In this document: positions 1 to 8,622 of the stretch, piece by piece
How the letters are laid out: the number at the start of each line of letters is the position of its first letter
Position numbering within the stretch: the stretch's first letter is position 1
Source: Variovorax sp. OK212
GTDB taxonomy: Bacteria > Pseudomonadota > Gammaproteobacteria > Burkholderiales > Burkholderiaceae_C
DNA: 64,000 nucleotides
Reading direction: 5' to 3'
Assembly: GCF_900112425.1 (NCBI RefSeq)
Contig: NZ_FOLP01000026.1
Coordinates: 1 to 64,000, forward strand
Translations under genes and position numbers: made by a program
The notes under the pieces: model-generated
Seen by the model: the letters and a program-made list of their open reading frames with translations, nothing else
What the model was told of the DNA's origin: nothing
Databases searched by the model: none

Positions 1-395
1 TGCGGCGGCGACGAACAGGCGGACACTGTAGGGATCGATGCGGCGGGTCAACGTGGGCGCTCCGGGAGGGGCGCCCAGTTTGTCACAGTGGTACGAGGTC
101 CGGCCTCCCGTCGGCAATGCACGGCGTGAGGACAACAGAGAGGCGTGTTGCCAAGGCCAAGTTCTCCGCAATGCTCCGCGAGCATCGAACGGCGGATGGC
201 AATGGCGATGGGTTCGGCGCATATTGCCCCCACGAGGACGGCCTATGACGCGGTTGCACCGCGGATGCCCGGCGATGTCCGACAGTGTCGGGCCGAGCAG
301 CCCATTGGAAGACCAATGGCAATGAGCGACTGCAAAGGGCCGCTGGATAACACCTGCGCTCATCCTGAAAGAGCTTTTCGACCCGATCAAAGCCC
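1..395. other. No confident gene; left-edge unresolved stretch
   Basis: Short open frames exist on both strands here but none has a recognisable motif, a convincing ribosome binding site or a family resemblance I can name. The segment precedes the stop codon of the leftward SDR gene, so it is the 3' flank of that operon. It may contain the decayed end of a gene that lies left of the window. I see no terminator hairpin with a T-run. Confidence 0.4.
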
Positions 396-1151
396 TTAAA
401 TTTCAAGCAAGCCCGCAGCCATAAATCCGCCATCCACGGGCAGGATGTGTCCGGTTACGAACGCGGCGCGATCCGAAACGAGATAGCTCACAGCACCAGC
501 CACCTCGTAGGTCGTGCCGTATCGAGCACTCGGTATCGAGCGTGCATAGTTCGCTCGAGTGGCCTGTGAGTGATGCGCCAGCGTGAGCGGTGTATCGATT
601 GGGCCCGGCGATACACCGTTGGCCGTGATGCCGAAAGGCGCGAGTTCGATGGCCATCTGACGGGTCAGCCCGATGAGCGCCGCCTTGGATGTGCCGTAAG
701 CCGTGCGCCCGGCGCTCGCCCGCATTCCGGATACCGACGTCATGTTGACGATGCGGCCCCAACCGCGCGCGCGCATCAACCGCGCCGCATGCTGCGCGCA
801 GATCAGGGGACCTGTCACGTTGACGGCCATCACTTTGTCCCAGTGGTCCATCGGGTAGTCGAGGAAGGCATAGGTCTTCGCGATGCCGGCGTTGTTAACG
901 AGTACATCGCAGCGGCCGTACTTCTCTCTGACTGCAGCGAAACCCGCTGCCACCGCGTCCGCATTTCCGACGTCCATGGCGAGCGGCCAGGCGTCGAAGC
1001 CTTCAGCCGACAGGCGCCGCGCGGTTTCATCCGCCGCCGCCGCGTCGATGTCCGCCACGACGACCGCGTGGCCGTCATGCGCCAGACTTTGCGCGATGGC
1101 GGCGCCGATGCCCACGGCCGCGCCTGTGATGAGCGCCACTTTCCCGTCCAT
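396..1151 (-). CDS. SDR-family NAD(P)-dependent oxidoreductase
   Basis: A 251-residue classical short-chain dehydrogenase. The cofactor motif TGAAVGIG lies at residues 9-16, NNAG at 86-89, a structural Asn at about 111, and the catalytic set is Ser139, Tyr152 and Lys156 (YGTSK). The C-terminus ends in the usual substrate-loop and VDGG motif. I chose the ATG at 1151 because GAAGG lies about 8 nt upstream; a TTG at 1166 that overlaps the stop of the upstream cupin gene is an alternative. It is co-transcribed with the cupin gene and probably oxidises or reduces a hydroxy- or keto-intermediate of the compound imported by the divergent TRAP system. The substrate is unknown. Confidence 0.88.
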   Translation of the reverse strand: MDGKVALITGAAVGIGAAIAQSLAHDGHAVVVADIDAAAADETARRLSAEGFDAWPLAMDVGNADAVAAGFAAVREKYGRCDVLVNNAGIAKTYAFLDYPMDHWDKVMAVNVTGPLICAQHAARLMRARGWGRIVNMTSVSGMRASAGRTAYGTSKAALIGLTRQMAIELAPFGITANGVSPGPIDTPLTLAHHSQATRANYARSIPSARYGTTYEVAGAVSYLVSDRAAFVTGHILPVDGGFMAAGLLEI

Positions 1152-1162
1152 AGTCATCACCT

Positions 1163-1960
1163 TCAAAAGCCGAACAGGTCCGCGCGCTCGCCATCAAGCC
1201 ATTCGATCGGCGCTTCCGACCACGCAAGGAAGAAGGCACCGAAGCCGCTCGACATGCGCACCTGCGCACCTGCTTCGATCATGCAGAAGCCGCCGCCGAG
1301 CACGAGCTGTCCGTTTACTTTCATGCCGCCTCCGATCATGAAGATCTCAACCGGTGCGCGAGTGATGAACACTGGCACGCGCGTTTGCGGGATCAGCGTG
1401 AGAGCGGTGTTGCGATAGTCTTGCGGCGTTCCTTTGTAGTCGCAGATGAGCCGTCGAGACAGACCTGCCACCGACGTGGCGTGCGCCGGCAACCGCTCCA
1501 CGAAGATGCTCACGTCTGGCGACTCCTCGGGCCGCGGGTTTTCGAAGTTCTGCACACGTGCACCCGCGTGAAGGTGCGGTGCGTCGGCATGGTTGGCCTC
1601 GGGTGAATAGAGGATAGGGCCGTCCAGCCGTGACGCCATCAGCGTAGGCAGGTAGGCGATGGCGTCGTGCGTTGCGCCAGGCATGTTGATGCCCATCTGT
1701 CCGCCGACCGTGGTCCCCGCGTAGTCGGTGAGGCCGCCGCTGAGCATGTAGCTGAAGGCGATGTCGATGTGATGATGAAGGCCCGACGAAGCCATGGTGT
1801 CGAACCCCAGCAGGCCGAGGAAGCGGCCCGTCCTGCGGTCTTCATGTACTGGTGCCAAGCGCAGTCCGGGGCGCGAAGCATCCACCCAGCGCATGGCTTC
1901 CTTTTCCTGGACGAAGACGCTCGCGTCGGTTTCGATGATGGGGTCGAGCACTGCTTGCAT
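1163..1960 (-). CDS. Cupin-fold protein, ChrR-like/dioxygenase-like
   Basis: A 265-residue soluble protein that looks like a double-stranded beta-helix (cupin). It has His clusters at SGLHHHIDIAF and HADAPHLHAG that could bind a metal, and a second glycine-rich cupin half near the C-terminus (MIGGGMKVNGQLVLGGG). AGGAGA lies 7-8 nt upstream of the ATG at 1960. It is the first gene of a leftward two-gene operon with the SDR gene and is divergent from the TRAP transporter. An oxygenase or isomerase role in the same catabolic pathway is inference; the fold is supported only by motif spacing. Confidence 0.65.
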   Translation of the reverse strand: MQAVLDPIIETDASVFVQEKEAMRWVDASRPGLRLAPVHEDRRTGRFLGLLGFDTMASSGLHHHIDIAFSYMLSGGLTDYAGTTVGGQMGINMPGATHDAIAYLPTLMASRLDGPILYSPEANHADAPHLHAGARVQNFENPRPEESPDVSIFVERLPAHATSVAGLSRRLICDYKGTPQDYRNTALTLIPQTRVPVFITRAPVEIFMIGGGMKVNGQLVLGGGFCMIEAGAQVRMSSGFGAFFLAWSEAPIEWLDGERADLFGF

Positions 1961-2016
1961 GGGGTATGTCTCCTAGGGGTTTACGTGGAATCGTGAAACT
2001 TCAGCTTGAATAGATC

Positions 2017-2030
2017 ATAACGATCGTTAT
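2017..2030. promoter_or_regulatory. Perfect 14-bp palindrome in divergent promoter (candidate MarR operator)
   Basis: ATAACGATCGTTAT is its own reverse complement and lies between the divergent cupin (start 1960) and TRAP binding protein (start 2071) genes. Its size and position suit a dimeric winged-helix repressor. The MarR-family gene at 5872, last in the TRAP operon, is the obvious candidate. This is inference from position. Confidence 0.5.
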
Positions 2031-2070
2031 CATTTCGGCAAGTCACAAGAAACCCTGACAGGAGACATCG

Positions 2071-3105
2071 ATGAATGCATTCCGTTCCCCATTGCCGCTC
2101 ACGCGGCGCCGCCTTCTCGTTGCATCGGGCGCTGTCGCGATCGGTGCGGCGGGTGTGTCGACATCGGCCTTTGCCGCGGCGGAGTTCCAGTTCAAGTTCG
2201 CAAACAACCTGCCGCCCACCCACCCGATGAACGTTCGCGCCAAGGAGGCCGCGGACAAGATCGCCAAGGACAGCGCAGGCCGCGTCGAACTCTTGATCTT
2301 CCCGAGCAACCAGCTCGGTGCCGACGCCGACCTGCTGAGCCAGTTGCGTGCGGGCGGCATCGATTTCCTGACGATGTCGGGCCTGGTGGCCTCGACGCTC
2401 GTGCCCACCGCCGCCATCACTGGAATGGGCTTTGCGTTCAAGGACTATGCAAGCGTGTGGCAGGCCATTGACGGCAAGCTCGGCGGCTATGTGCGTGGGG
2501 AGCTCGCAAAGGCCAACCTGATGGCCATGCCCAAGGCCTGGGACAACGGCTTTCGCCAGATGACGAGTTCGACCAGGCCCATCAGATCTGTCGACGACCT
2601 GAAGGGCATGAAGATGCGCGTGCCGATCAGCCCTCTGTGGACGTCCATGTTCAAGGCGCTGGACGCCGCGCCCACCGGCATCGCACCGCCCGAACTGTAT
2701 TCCGCGCTGCAGACCGGCATCGTCGACGGGCAGGAAAACAGCCTCGTGGGCATCCAGTTCACCAAGCTCAACGAAGTGCAGAAGTACTGCGCGCTCAGCA
2801 ACCACATGTGGGACGGCTACTGGATGCTTGCCAACAAGCGCATCTTCGAGAAATTGCCAAAGGACATCCGGGAGATCGTGCAGCGCAACCTCGACGCCGC
2901 GGCGGTAGCGCAACGCGGCGACGTCGAACGGTTGGGGATGAGCTCGCGCGCCGACCTTGAAAAGCTGGGACTCAGATTCAACGAGGTCGACAAGGAGGCT
3001 TTCCGCGACCGGCTGCGCAAGAACGGTTTCTATGCGGAGTGGAAAAGCAAGCTCGGCAAGGAAGCGTGGGACACGCTCGAAGCCGCCGTCGGCGCCATGG
3101 GGTGA
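2071..3105 (+). CDS. TRAP transporter substrate-binding protein, DctP family
   Basis: A 344-residue periplasmic solute receptor. The N-terminus has a twin-arginine-like signal (TRRRLLVASG followed by an Ala-rich h-region, cleavage near AFA-AAE). The body has the DctP hallmarks: NLPPTHPMNVRAKEAADKI near the mature start, and the ligand-arginine region LKGMKMRVPISPLW followed by ELYSALQTGIVDGQENS. AGGAGA lies 7 nt before the ATG. It is followed after 3 nt by the fused permease gene. TRAP receptors usually bind organic acids; the particular ligand cannot be read from sequence. Confidence 0.9.
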   Translation: MNAFRSPLPLTRRRLLVASGAVAIGAAGVSTSAFAAAEFQFKFANNLPPTHPMNVRAKEAADKIAKDSAGRVELLIFPSNQLGADADLLSQLRAGGIDFLTMSGLVASTLVPTAAITGMGFAFKDYASVWQAIDGKLGGYVRGELAKANLMAMPKAWDNGFRQMTSSTRPIRSVDDLKGMKMRVPISPLWTSMFKALDAAPTGIAPPELYSALQTGIVDGQENSLVGIQFTKLNEVQKYCALSNHMWDGYWMLANKRIFEKLPKDIREIVQRNLDAAAVAQRGDVERLGMSSRADLEKLGLRFNEVDKEAFRDRLRKNGFYAEWKSKLGKEAWDTLEAAVGAMG

Positions 3106-3108
3106 ACC

Positions 3109-5004
3109 ATGCACGCGTCCATGCCGTCCCCTGAAGCGGCCGCATCCGCCGTCGCTGCAGCGCCGTTGCGCGTTGTGGTCACGCGCCTCGACCGCGCTCT
3201 GGGCAGCGTCGTCGAGGTGCTGGCCGCTCTGCTGGTGCTTGCGGAGATCGCGCTGCTGAGCGCTGGCGTGATCGCGCGCTATGCGCTGCATTCGCCGATC
3301 ACATGGAACGACGAACTCGCGTCGATCCTGTTCCTGTGGCTGGCCATGTTTGGCGCAGTCATCGCGATGCGGCGCGGGGCGCACATGCGCATGACGTCGC
3401 TGGTTGCGCGCGCCGGCGAGCGCAAGCGCGTGTGGCTCGACATGCTAGCGGCCGTCGTGTCGCTCGTGCTGGCTGGCGTGCTGTTGCACGCGGGCTGGGA
3501 CTACGCAGCAGACGAAGCGGTCGTCATGACGCCTGCACTTGGAATTTCGTCGGCGTGGCGCGCGGCGGCCATCCCAGCGGGGCTGGGCCTGATCATTCTT
3601 GCGGTGCTGATGCAACTTGCAAAGTCGCGCGACATGCGCGCTATGCTGGTCATTGCTGCGGGGTGCGTTGCGTTGAGCGCAGCACTCTTTTTCCTGCAGC
3701 CGGTGCTCAAAAGCCTCGGCAACTGGAACCTGTTGGTGTTCTTCGGTTTCGGGCTGGCCACGCTGATTCTCTGCGGCGTGCCCATCGCCTTCGCGTTCGG
3801 TGTGGCCACGGTGGCCTACGTGGCCTTCGCCACGCGTACACCGGTGAGCATCGTGGTGGGACGCATGGACGAAGGCATGTCGCATCTGATCCTGCTGTCC
3901 GCGCCGCTGTTCATCTTCCTGGGCCTGCTGCTCGAGATGACCGGCATGGCGCGTGCGATGCTGGATGCGCTCGCCGGCCTGCTGGGGCGCGTGCGTGGTG
4001 GCATGTCTTATGTACTGCTCGGCGCGATGGTGCTTGTTTCGGGCATATCGGGCTCGAAGGCGGCGGACATGGCGGCCATTGCACCTTCCCTGTTTCCCGA
4101 GATGAAGCGGCGCGGCGCCAAGCCGGGTGAATTGGCCGCACTGCTGTCGGCCTCTGGCGCGATGTCTGAGACCATTCCGCCGAGCTTGGTACTCATCACG
4201 GTGGGCGCAACGGCGGGCGTGTCGATCTCGGCGCTGTTCGCGGGCGGGCTGGTGCCAGCCATCGTCATGGCGCTGGCGCTGGGCGCCGTCGCTTGGTGGC
4301 GCGCCCGCGGCGAAGATCTCAGCGGAGTGCAACGCACCACGGTGGGCCGCGTCGCTCGGTCGTTCGTCATCGCGGCGCCAGCCATCGCACTGCCCTTCAT
4401 CATCCGCGCAGCGGTGGTGGAGGGCGTGGCCACGGCCACTGAGGTATCGACCATCGGCATCCTCTACACGGTGGTGGTCGGCGCGCTGGTCTACCGGCAG
4501 TTCGATTGGCGCCGGCTCGGCTCGATGCTGGTGGACACAGCCTCCCTCACGGGCGCCATCATCCTCATCATCGGCACGGCCACGGCCATGGCCTGGGCGC
4601 TGACGCAGTCGGGCTTTGCACGCGACCTCACTCAGTTCATGAGCCATCTGCCCGGCGGCGCGGTGGGTTTCATGATCGTGTCGATCGCCGTGTTCATCGT
4701 ACTGGGCAGCGTGCTCGAGGGCATTCCGGCCATCGTGCTGTTCGGGCCGCTGCTGTTTCCCATTGCGCGCACGCTGGGCATCCACGACGTGCACTACGCC
4801 ATGGTCGCAATTCTTGCGATGGGCATCGGCCTGTTCGCACCGCCGCTGGGCATCGGCTACTACACGGCCTGCGCCATCGGCCAGGTGAACCCGGAGGAGG
4901 GCGTGCGGCCCATCGTGGGTTATCTCGTGGCGCTGGTGATCGGGCTTGTCGTTGTGGCGATCTTCCCGTGGTTCTCCATTGGCTTTCTGCCGCAGGCGCG
5001 CTGA
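3109..5004 (+). CDS. TRAP transporter fused permease (DctQ-DctM)
   Basis: A 631-residue integral membrane protein that fuses the small 4-helix DctQ subunit (about residues 25-180) with the large DctM subunit (about 195-631). The DctQ half contains SPITWNDELASILFLWLAMFG, typical of the family. The DctM half has AAPLFIFLGLLLEMTG-like segments, GSKAADMAAIAPSLFPEMKRRG and EGIPAIVLFGPLLFPIA. Fused QM permeases are common. It couples inward solute flux to the sodium or proton gradient together with the upstream receptor. The start lies 3 nt after the receptor's stop. Confidence 0.9.
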   Translation: MHASMPSPEAAASAVAAAPLRVVVTRLDRALGSVVEVLAALLVLAEIALLSAGVIARYALHSPITWNDELASILFLWLAMFGAVIAMRRGAHMRMTSLVARAGERKRVWLDMLAAVVSLVLAGVLLHAGWDYAADEAVVMTPALGISSAWRAAAIPAGLGLIILAVLMQLAKSRDMRAMLVIAAGCVALSAALFFLQPVLKSLGNWNLLVFFGFGLATLILCGVPIAFAFGVATVAYVAFATRTPVSIVVGRMDEGMSHLILLSAPLFIFLGLLLEMTGMARAMLDALAGLLGRVRGGMSYVLLGAMVLVSGISGSKAADMAAIAPSLFPEMKRRGAKPGELAALLSASGAMSETIPPSLVLITVGATAGVSISALFAGGLVPAIVMALALGAVAWWRARGEDLSGVQRTTVGRVARSFVIAAPAIALPFIIRAAVVEGVATATEVSTIGILYTVVVGALVYRQFDWRRLGSMLVDTASLTGAIILIIGTATAMAWALTQSGFARDLTQFMSHLPGGAVGFMIVSIAVFIVLGSVLEGIPAIVLFGPLLFPIARTLGIHDVHYAMVAILAMGIGLFAPPLGIGYYTACAIGQVNPEEGVRPIVGYLVALVIGLVVVAIFPWFSIGFLPQAR

Positions 5005-5045
5005 GCCATGCCGTCCGCTTTTTTATCTCGATTTCAGGAGTGACG

Positions 5046-5846
5046 ATGGGACGTCTTCAAGACAAGGTGGCCTTGGTGTTCGGCGCAGGTTCGTCGGGCC
5101 CGGGCTGGGGCAATGGAAAGGCCGCGGCGGTGGCTTACGCGCGGGAAGGCGCCAGGGTGGTGGCGATCGACATGTCGGGCGAAGCGGCGCAGGAAACGGC
5201 CGGCATCATCGAAGGCGAGGGGCAGCAGGCTATTGCCCTGCACGCGGACGTGACCGATACCGCCTCGGTCGACGCTTCGGTCGAACGCGCACTGGCCGCC
5301 TTCGGGCGGATCGACATTCTGCACAACAATGTCGGTATCACCGTGATGGGCGGTCCGCCCGATCTGGACGAGGCAACGTGGAACCGCTCGCTTGACATTA
5401 ACGTGGGCAGCGTCTATCGCACCACGCGCGCCGTGATCCCGCACATGCTGCAGCAGGGGGTAGGGGCGATCATCAACATCTCTTCACTGGCTGCCATCCG
5501 CTGGGGCGGGTATCCGTACTTCGCCTATTACGCTGCCAAGGCGGCGGTCAACCAGGCCACAGTGGCGCTTGCGCTGCAGTACGCCCGCCAGGGGATCCGT
5601 GCCAACGCGATCCTGCCCGGCGCCATCGACACACCGCTCATCTACCGCGAGATCTCGGGCCAGTACGCCTCCGTGGAGGAAATGCGTGCCGCGCGCAACC
5701 GCGCCGTTCCCACGGGCAAGATGGGTACAGCCTGGGACATTGCGAACGCCGCGGTGTTCCTGGCCTCGGACGAAGCGGCCTTCATCAACGGCGTATGCCT
5801 GCCGGTGGATGGTGGCCAGAGTTGTAGCCTTGGCATGGGGTCGTGA
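5046..5846 (+). CDS. SDR-family oxidoreductase
   Basis: A 266-residue short-chain dehydrogenase in the TRAP operon. The nucleotide-binding loop reads GAGSSGPGWGNG, longer than the usual TGxxxGIG, and the adenine-ring motif is HNNVG rather than NNAG. This points to a distinct SDR subgroup also seen beside TRAP transporters. The catalytic residues are Ser146, Tyr161 and Lys165, and the C-terminus has DGGQS. The ATG at 5046 follows CAGGAG closely. It probably catalyses a step on the imported compound, in parallel with the SDR read from the opposite side of the divergent promoter. Confidence 0.85.
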   Translation: MGRLQDKVALVFGAGSSGPGWGNGKAAAVAYAREGARVVAIDMSGEAAQETAGIIEGEGQQAIALHADVTDTASVDASVERALAAFGRIDILHNNVGITVMGGPPDLDEATWNRSLDINVGSVYRTTRAVIPHMLQQGVGAIINISSLAAIRWGGYPYFAYYAAKAAVNQATVALALQYARQGIRANAILPGAIDTPLIYREISGQYASVEEMRAARNRAVPTGKMGTAWDIANAAVFLASDEAAFINGVCLPVDGGQSCSLGMGS

Positions 5847-5871
5847 CGCGGCTGGCTATCATCCGCAACGC

Positions 5872-6348
5872 ATGACACGCAACGCCACCGAACCCAGCCC
5901 CGTCGCCGCGCCCGAAACCGACTTCTTCGACTCGCCCATCTTCAAGCTAATGGTGGCGTCCAGCCTTCTGGCCCGTCCATTCAACGAGTCGATTGGCCCC
6001 GAGCGCGACCTGACTCTGCCTGAGTGGCGCGCCATGGTCGCGCTGCACGCGCGCGGCGGGCTGTCGAACATCGAGGTGTCGGAGCTCACAGGGCTCGACG
6101 CAATGACCGTGAGCCGCGCGCTGGACCGTCTTCGGCGCAATGACCGGGTCGGACGCTCGCGCGACGAGCAAGACGGCCGGCGCCAGATCAACAGCCTCAC
6201 CGCGTCCGGCCGCAATACGTATCGTGCGGTGGTAAAGCTTGCACGACAGCGCCAGGATGCCATGACGAGCGAATTGAGCCAAAGCGATGTGCGAGGTTTG
6301 GAGCGCACGTTGGACACGATCATTCTTCACCTGAAGGGCGAGGCCTGA
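5872..6348 (+). CDS. MarR-family transcriptional regulator
   Basis: A 158-residue winged-helix protein. The HTH lies at about residues 60-85 (LSNIEVSELTGLDAMTVSRALDRL) and the wing is the DEQDGRRQINSLTASG stretch, which matches the DxRxxxxxLT wing signature of MarR. It starts 25 nt after the SDR stop, so it is the last gene of the TRAP operon. It probably senses the imported aromatic or acid ligand and controls the divergent promoter near 2017. Confidence 0.85.
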   Translation: MTRNATEPSPVAAPETDFFDSPIFKLMVASSLLARPFNESIGPERDLTLPEWRAMVALHARGGLSNIEVSELTGLDAMTVSRALDRLRRNDRVGRSRDEQDGRRQINSLTASGRNTYRAVVKLARQRQDAMTSELSQSDVRGLERTLDTIILHLKGEA

Positions 6349-6456
6349 CGGGGCTGCGAGCGGATGCGAAGGGGGTGAGCGCCAAGTAGGCCGACATCTA
6401 CCTGGAGCTTCGCGATGGCGTCGCCGCCATTGTTCCGTCCGGTGTGAGGCACTTAG

Positions 6457-6536
6457 GGAAGGTCTGATCAAGAGCACGTTTCTTGCATGAGGGGCCGAAG
6501 CCTGCAAAGGAGCAAGAGGGATGAGCCAGATCAGTT
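6457..6536 (+). mobile_element. Truncated IS5-family left end (relic)
   Basis: The sequence GGAAGGTCTGATCAA begins directly after TTAG, which fits the IS5 group's YTAR target and its GGAAGG-type terminal repeat. A spaced AGCAAGAGGG ribosome binding site and ATGAGCCAGATCAG follow, the usual layout for the start of an IS5-type transposase (MSQIS...). After about 14-16 bases of coding sequence the similarity ends and a stop follows. No right end is visible. Only the first ~80 bp of the element appear to survive. The call rests on remembered IS5 end structure and needs a database comparison. Confidence 0.5.
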
Positions 6537-6656
6537 CACGCTTGAAAAAGGCCGAAAAGTATTGAACTTCGTGTCTGCTCACTTCCTGATAGATCCGCGA
6601 ACAGATTTCTGAACATGGACGGGCAAGGATGAAGGGGCAGATCAAAGCGCAAGTAA

Positions 6657-6685
6657 GTTAACATAACGAACCTTGTGTAGTTAAC
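6657..6685. promoter_or_regulatory. Paired GTTAAC palindromes upstream of the AraC-type gene
   Basis: Two copies of GTTAAC start 23 nt apart (6657 and 6680) in an AT-rich stretch 70-100 nt before the GTG start at 6754. The spacing is about two helical turns, as expected for a regulator that binds two adjacent faces. Autoregulation by the AraC-type protein is possible but unproven. Confidence 0.35.
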
Positions 6686-6753
6686 AACCGACCACAGCCC
6701 GGTCCGATAATTGCGGAGGCAAGCCTTTCGCGCTTGCCCCAGGAGGCTGCTCC

Positions 6754-7530
6754 GTGACGCCACATGCCTATCTTTCCCCCAAGCTCGCCCTGACCGCGCC
6801 TCGCGGTTTCGATTTGCGCTGCAGCGGCCAGCCGCATTACCAGCGTGACTGGCACATGCACGACTGCGCGATGCTGCTGTGGCCGCAGACCGGGAGCCTG
6901 AAAACCGCATGGGTCAACGGCCATGCCGGCGAGAACCCCGGCCAGGCCGGTTCCGTTCAGCTGTCCCGCTCGACAGCCATCCTGCTGCCCACCGCAACCG
7001 CGCACAACACCAAGGCCAGCACGCAGAAGCAACGCCATGGCGAGCTCTATCTCGCACCCGAAGTCCTCAAGGGTCGCGGCAGCTTCGGCGCCTTCCGGCT
7101 GGACGGCGCAACGCTCGCCATGCTCGATGCGCTGGTGTCCGCCGCGCTCGATCCGCGCAGCGCCGAGCCGCTGGTCGACGCCATCGTGATGCAGATCGCC
7201 GTGGGCCGCAGCTTGCCGCTGCTGCCTGAGGCCACGCCGCCGTCGCTCGGACAGAAGATGGTGAGCCGCTTCGGCCTCGCGCTCGAGTGGGACCAGCAGG
7301 TGCCGCTGGTCGATGCGGTTGCCTGCGAACTGGGCGTGTCGCAGCGGCAACTGCAGCGCGCGTGCCTGCAGGAGTTCGGCGCGTCGCCCATCGACATTCG
7401 GCGCCGCATGCTGGCCAGCCGCGCACGCGAGTTGATGGCGCAAGGGCAAACGTTGGCGCAGACCAGCCTGCAATTGGGCTTCGCGAGCAGCGGGCATCTC
7501 GGCCGGCTGCTGCGCGCGGTCGCGCACTGA
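6754..7530 (+). CDS. AraC-family transcriptional regulator
   Basis: A 258-residue protein with an N-terminal cupin-like sensor region (residues 10-130, including a QRDWHMHDCAMLLWPQTG stretch) and a C-terminal AraC HTH. The HTH reads LVDAVACELGVSQRQLQRACLQEFGASPIDIRRRML and TLAQTSLQLGFASSGHLGRLLRAV, i.e. both HTH subdomains. A GTG start is preferred because AGGAGG lies 7 nt upstream. It precedes the Bug/PhzF/RidA operon by about 100 nt on the same strand, so it may control that operon. Confidence 0.85.
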   Translation: MTPHAYLSPKLALTAPRGFDLRCSGQPHYQRDWHMHDCAMLLWPQTGSLKTAWVNGHAGENPGQAGSVQLSRSTAILLPTATAHNTKASTQKQRHGELYLAPEVLKGRGSFGAFRLDGATLAMLDALVSAALDPRSAEPLVDAIVMQIAVGRSLPLLPEATPPSLGQKMVSRFGLALEWDQQVPLVDAVACELGVSQRQLQRACLQEFGASPIDIRRRMLASRARELMAQGQTLAQTSLQLGFASSGHLGRLLRAVAH

Positions 7531-7629
7531 CGCCGCCTGTCGCATCCTGGATCGGCTTTCGTCGCCTCCGGGTTCGTGCCCGATGCCGCGTCTTCCTAGC
7601 ATCGGCCCACACACCCCTGGAGCTGATTC

Positions 7630-8622
7630 ATGCTTGGACATCCTCGGCGCGCCACGCGCTACATCGCACCGCTGGCGATTGCCATGTCGGCCCTGTCGGC
7701 CATTTCCGCGTTCCCCGCCTTCGCGCAGGAATGGCCCACCAAGCCGATCACCGTGATCGTGCCCTTCCCCGCCGGCGGCGGCACCGACCTCGTCGTGCGC
7801 TCGGTGCAGGTGGCGCTGCAGAAGGCGCTCGGCCAGCAACTGGTGATCGACAACCGCGGCGGTGCCGGCGGAACGATCGGCTCCGGCATGGTCGCGCGGG
7901 CCGCGCCTGACGGCTACACGGTCGGCATTGCGACCACGAGCACGCACGCCGTCAGCACGGGCGTCTACAAGAAGCTGTCCTATGACCCGGTCAAGGATTT
8001 CGCCTACGGCGGCTTCATCGGCACCTCGCCCTACGTGCTGGTGGCCAACCCCGAACTGAAGGCGACCGACCTCAAGACCTTCGTCGCTGCCTTGCGCGCG
8101 CGCTCCGAAGGCGCCAGCTTCGCCTCGGTCGGTGCCGGCACCGTGTCGCATCTGCTGGGCGAGAAGTTCAAGGATGTCGCAAAGGCGCCATTGGTGCACG
8201 TGCCCTATCGCGGCGCGGCCCCTGCGTACACCGACCTGATCGGCGGCCAGGTGCAGTTCATGTTCGACAACCCGGTCGGCCTGGTGCCCTACATCCACAG
8301 CCGAAAGCTCGTGGCGATCGCAACGACGGCGCCGAACGCCCTGCTCCCCGGCGTGCCGACTTTCGCGCAAGCGGGCGTTGCCGGATTCGACCAGTCGCTC
8401 TGGTACGGCTTCGCATTCCCCAAGGACACGCCGCCGCGCATCGTGGAGAAGTTCAACCGCGCATTGAGCGCGGTGCTGAGCGACAGGGCGATTGCGGCCG
8501 ACCTCGCGGCCAAGGGCGTGAACGCAACGCCAGGCACCTCCGCGGCCATGCAAAGCGCCGTGGCGCGCGACGCGCCGTACTGGCGCGGCATTGCCCAGGC
8601 AGCGGGTGCAACGGCAGACTGA
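7630..8622 (+). CDS. Bug-family (TctC-type) extracytoplasmic binding protein
   Basis: A 330-residue tripartite tricarboxylate receptor homologue. It has a signal peptide (h-region LAIAMSALSAISAFPAFA, cleavage before QEWPTK), then the family landmarks PITVIVPFPAGGGTDLVVR, GQQLVIDNRGGAGGTIG and the VPYRGAAPAYTDLIGGQVQFMFDN segment. No TctA/TctB membrane genes are adjacent, which is usual for the expanded Bug family in Burkholderiales. It overlaps phzF by 1 nt (TGATG), so the two are translationally coupled. The ligand is unknown, probably a carboxylate that the downstream enzymes process. Confidence 0.9.
   Translation: MLGHPRRATRYIAPLAIAMSALSAISAFPAFAQEWPTKPITVIVPFPAGGGTDLVVRSVQVALQKALGQQLVIDNRGGAGGTIGSGMVARAAPDGYTVGIATTSTHAVSTGVYKKLSYDPVKDFAYGGFIGTSPYVLVANPELKATDLKTFVAALRARSEGASFASVGAGTVSHLLGEKFKDVAKAPLVHVPYRGAAPAYTDLIGGQVQFMFDNPVGLVPYIHSRKLVAIATTAPNALLPGVPTFAQAGVAGFDQSLWYGFAFPKDTPPRIVEKFNRALSAVLSDRAIAADLAAKGVNATPGTSAAMQSAVARDAPYWRGIAQAAGATAD

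Larger units (their letters stand above)
6349..6753. other. 405-bp intergenic region with IS relic and AraC-gene promoter
   Basis: No full gene is supported. The middle part carries an IS5-type left end (listed separately), and the right part carries paired GTTAAC hexamers upstream of the araC-type gene. Base composition is visibly less GC-rich from about 6530 to 6700 than in the flanking genes, consistent with insertion scars and promoter sequence. Confidence 0.5.

Noticed and set aside
1..395. Small frames on both strands at the left edge
   Set aside because: None has a recognisable motif or ribosome binding site; described instead as unresolved.
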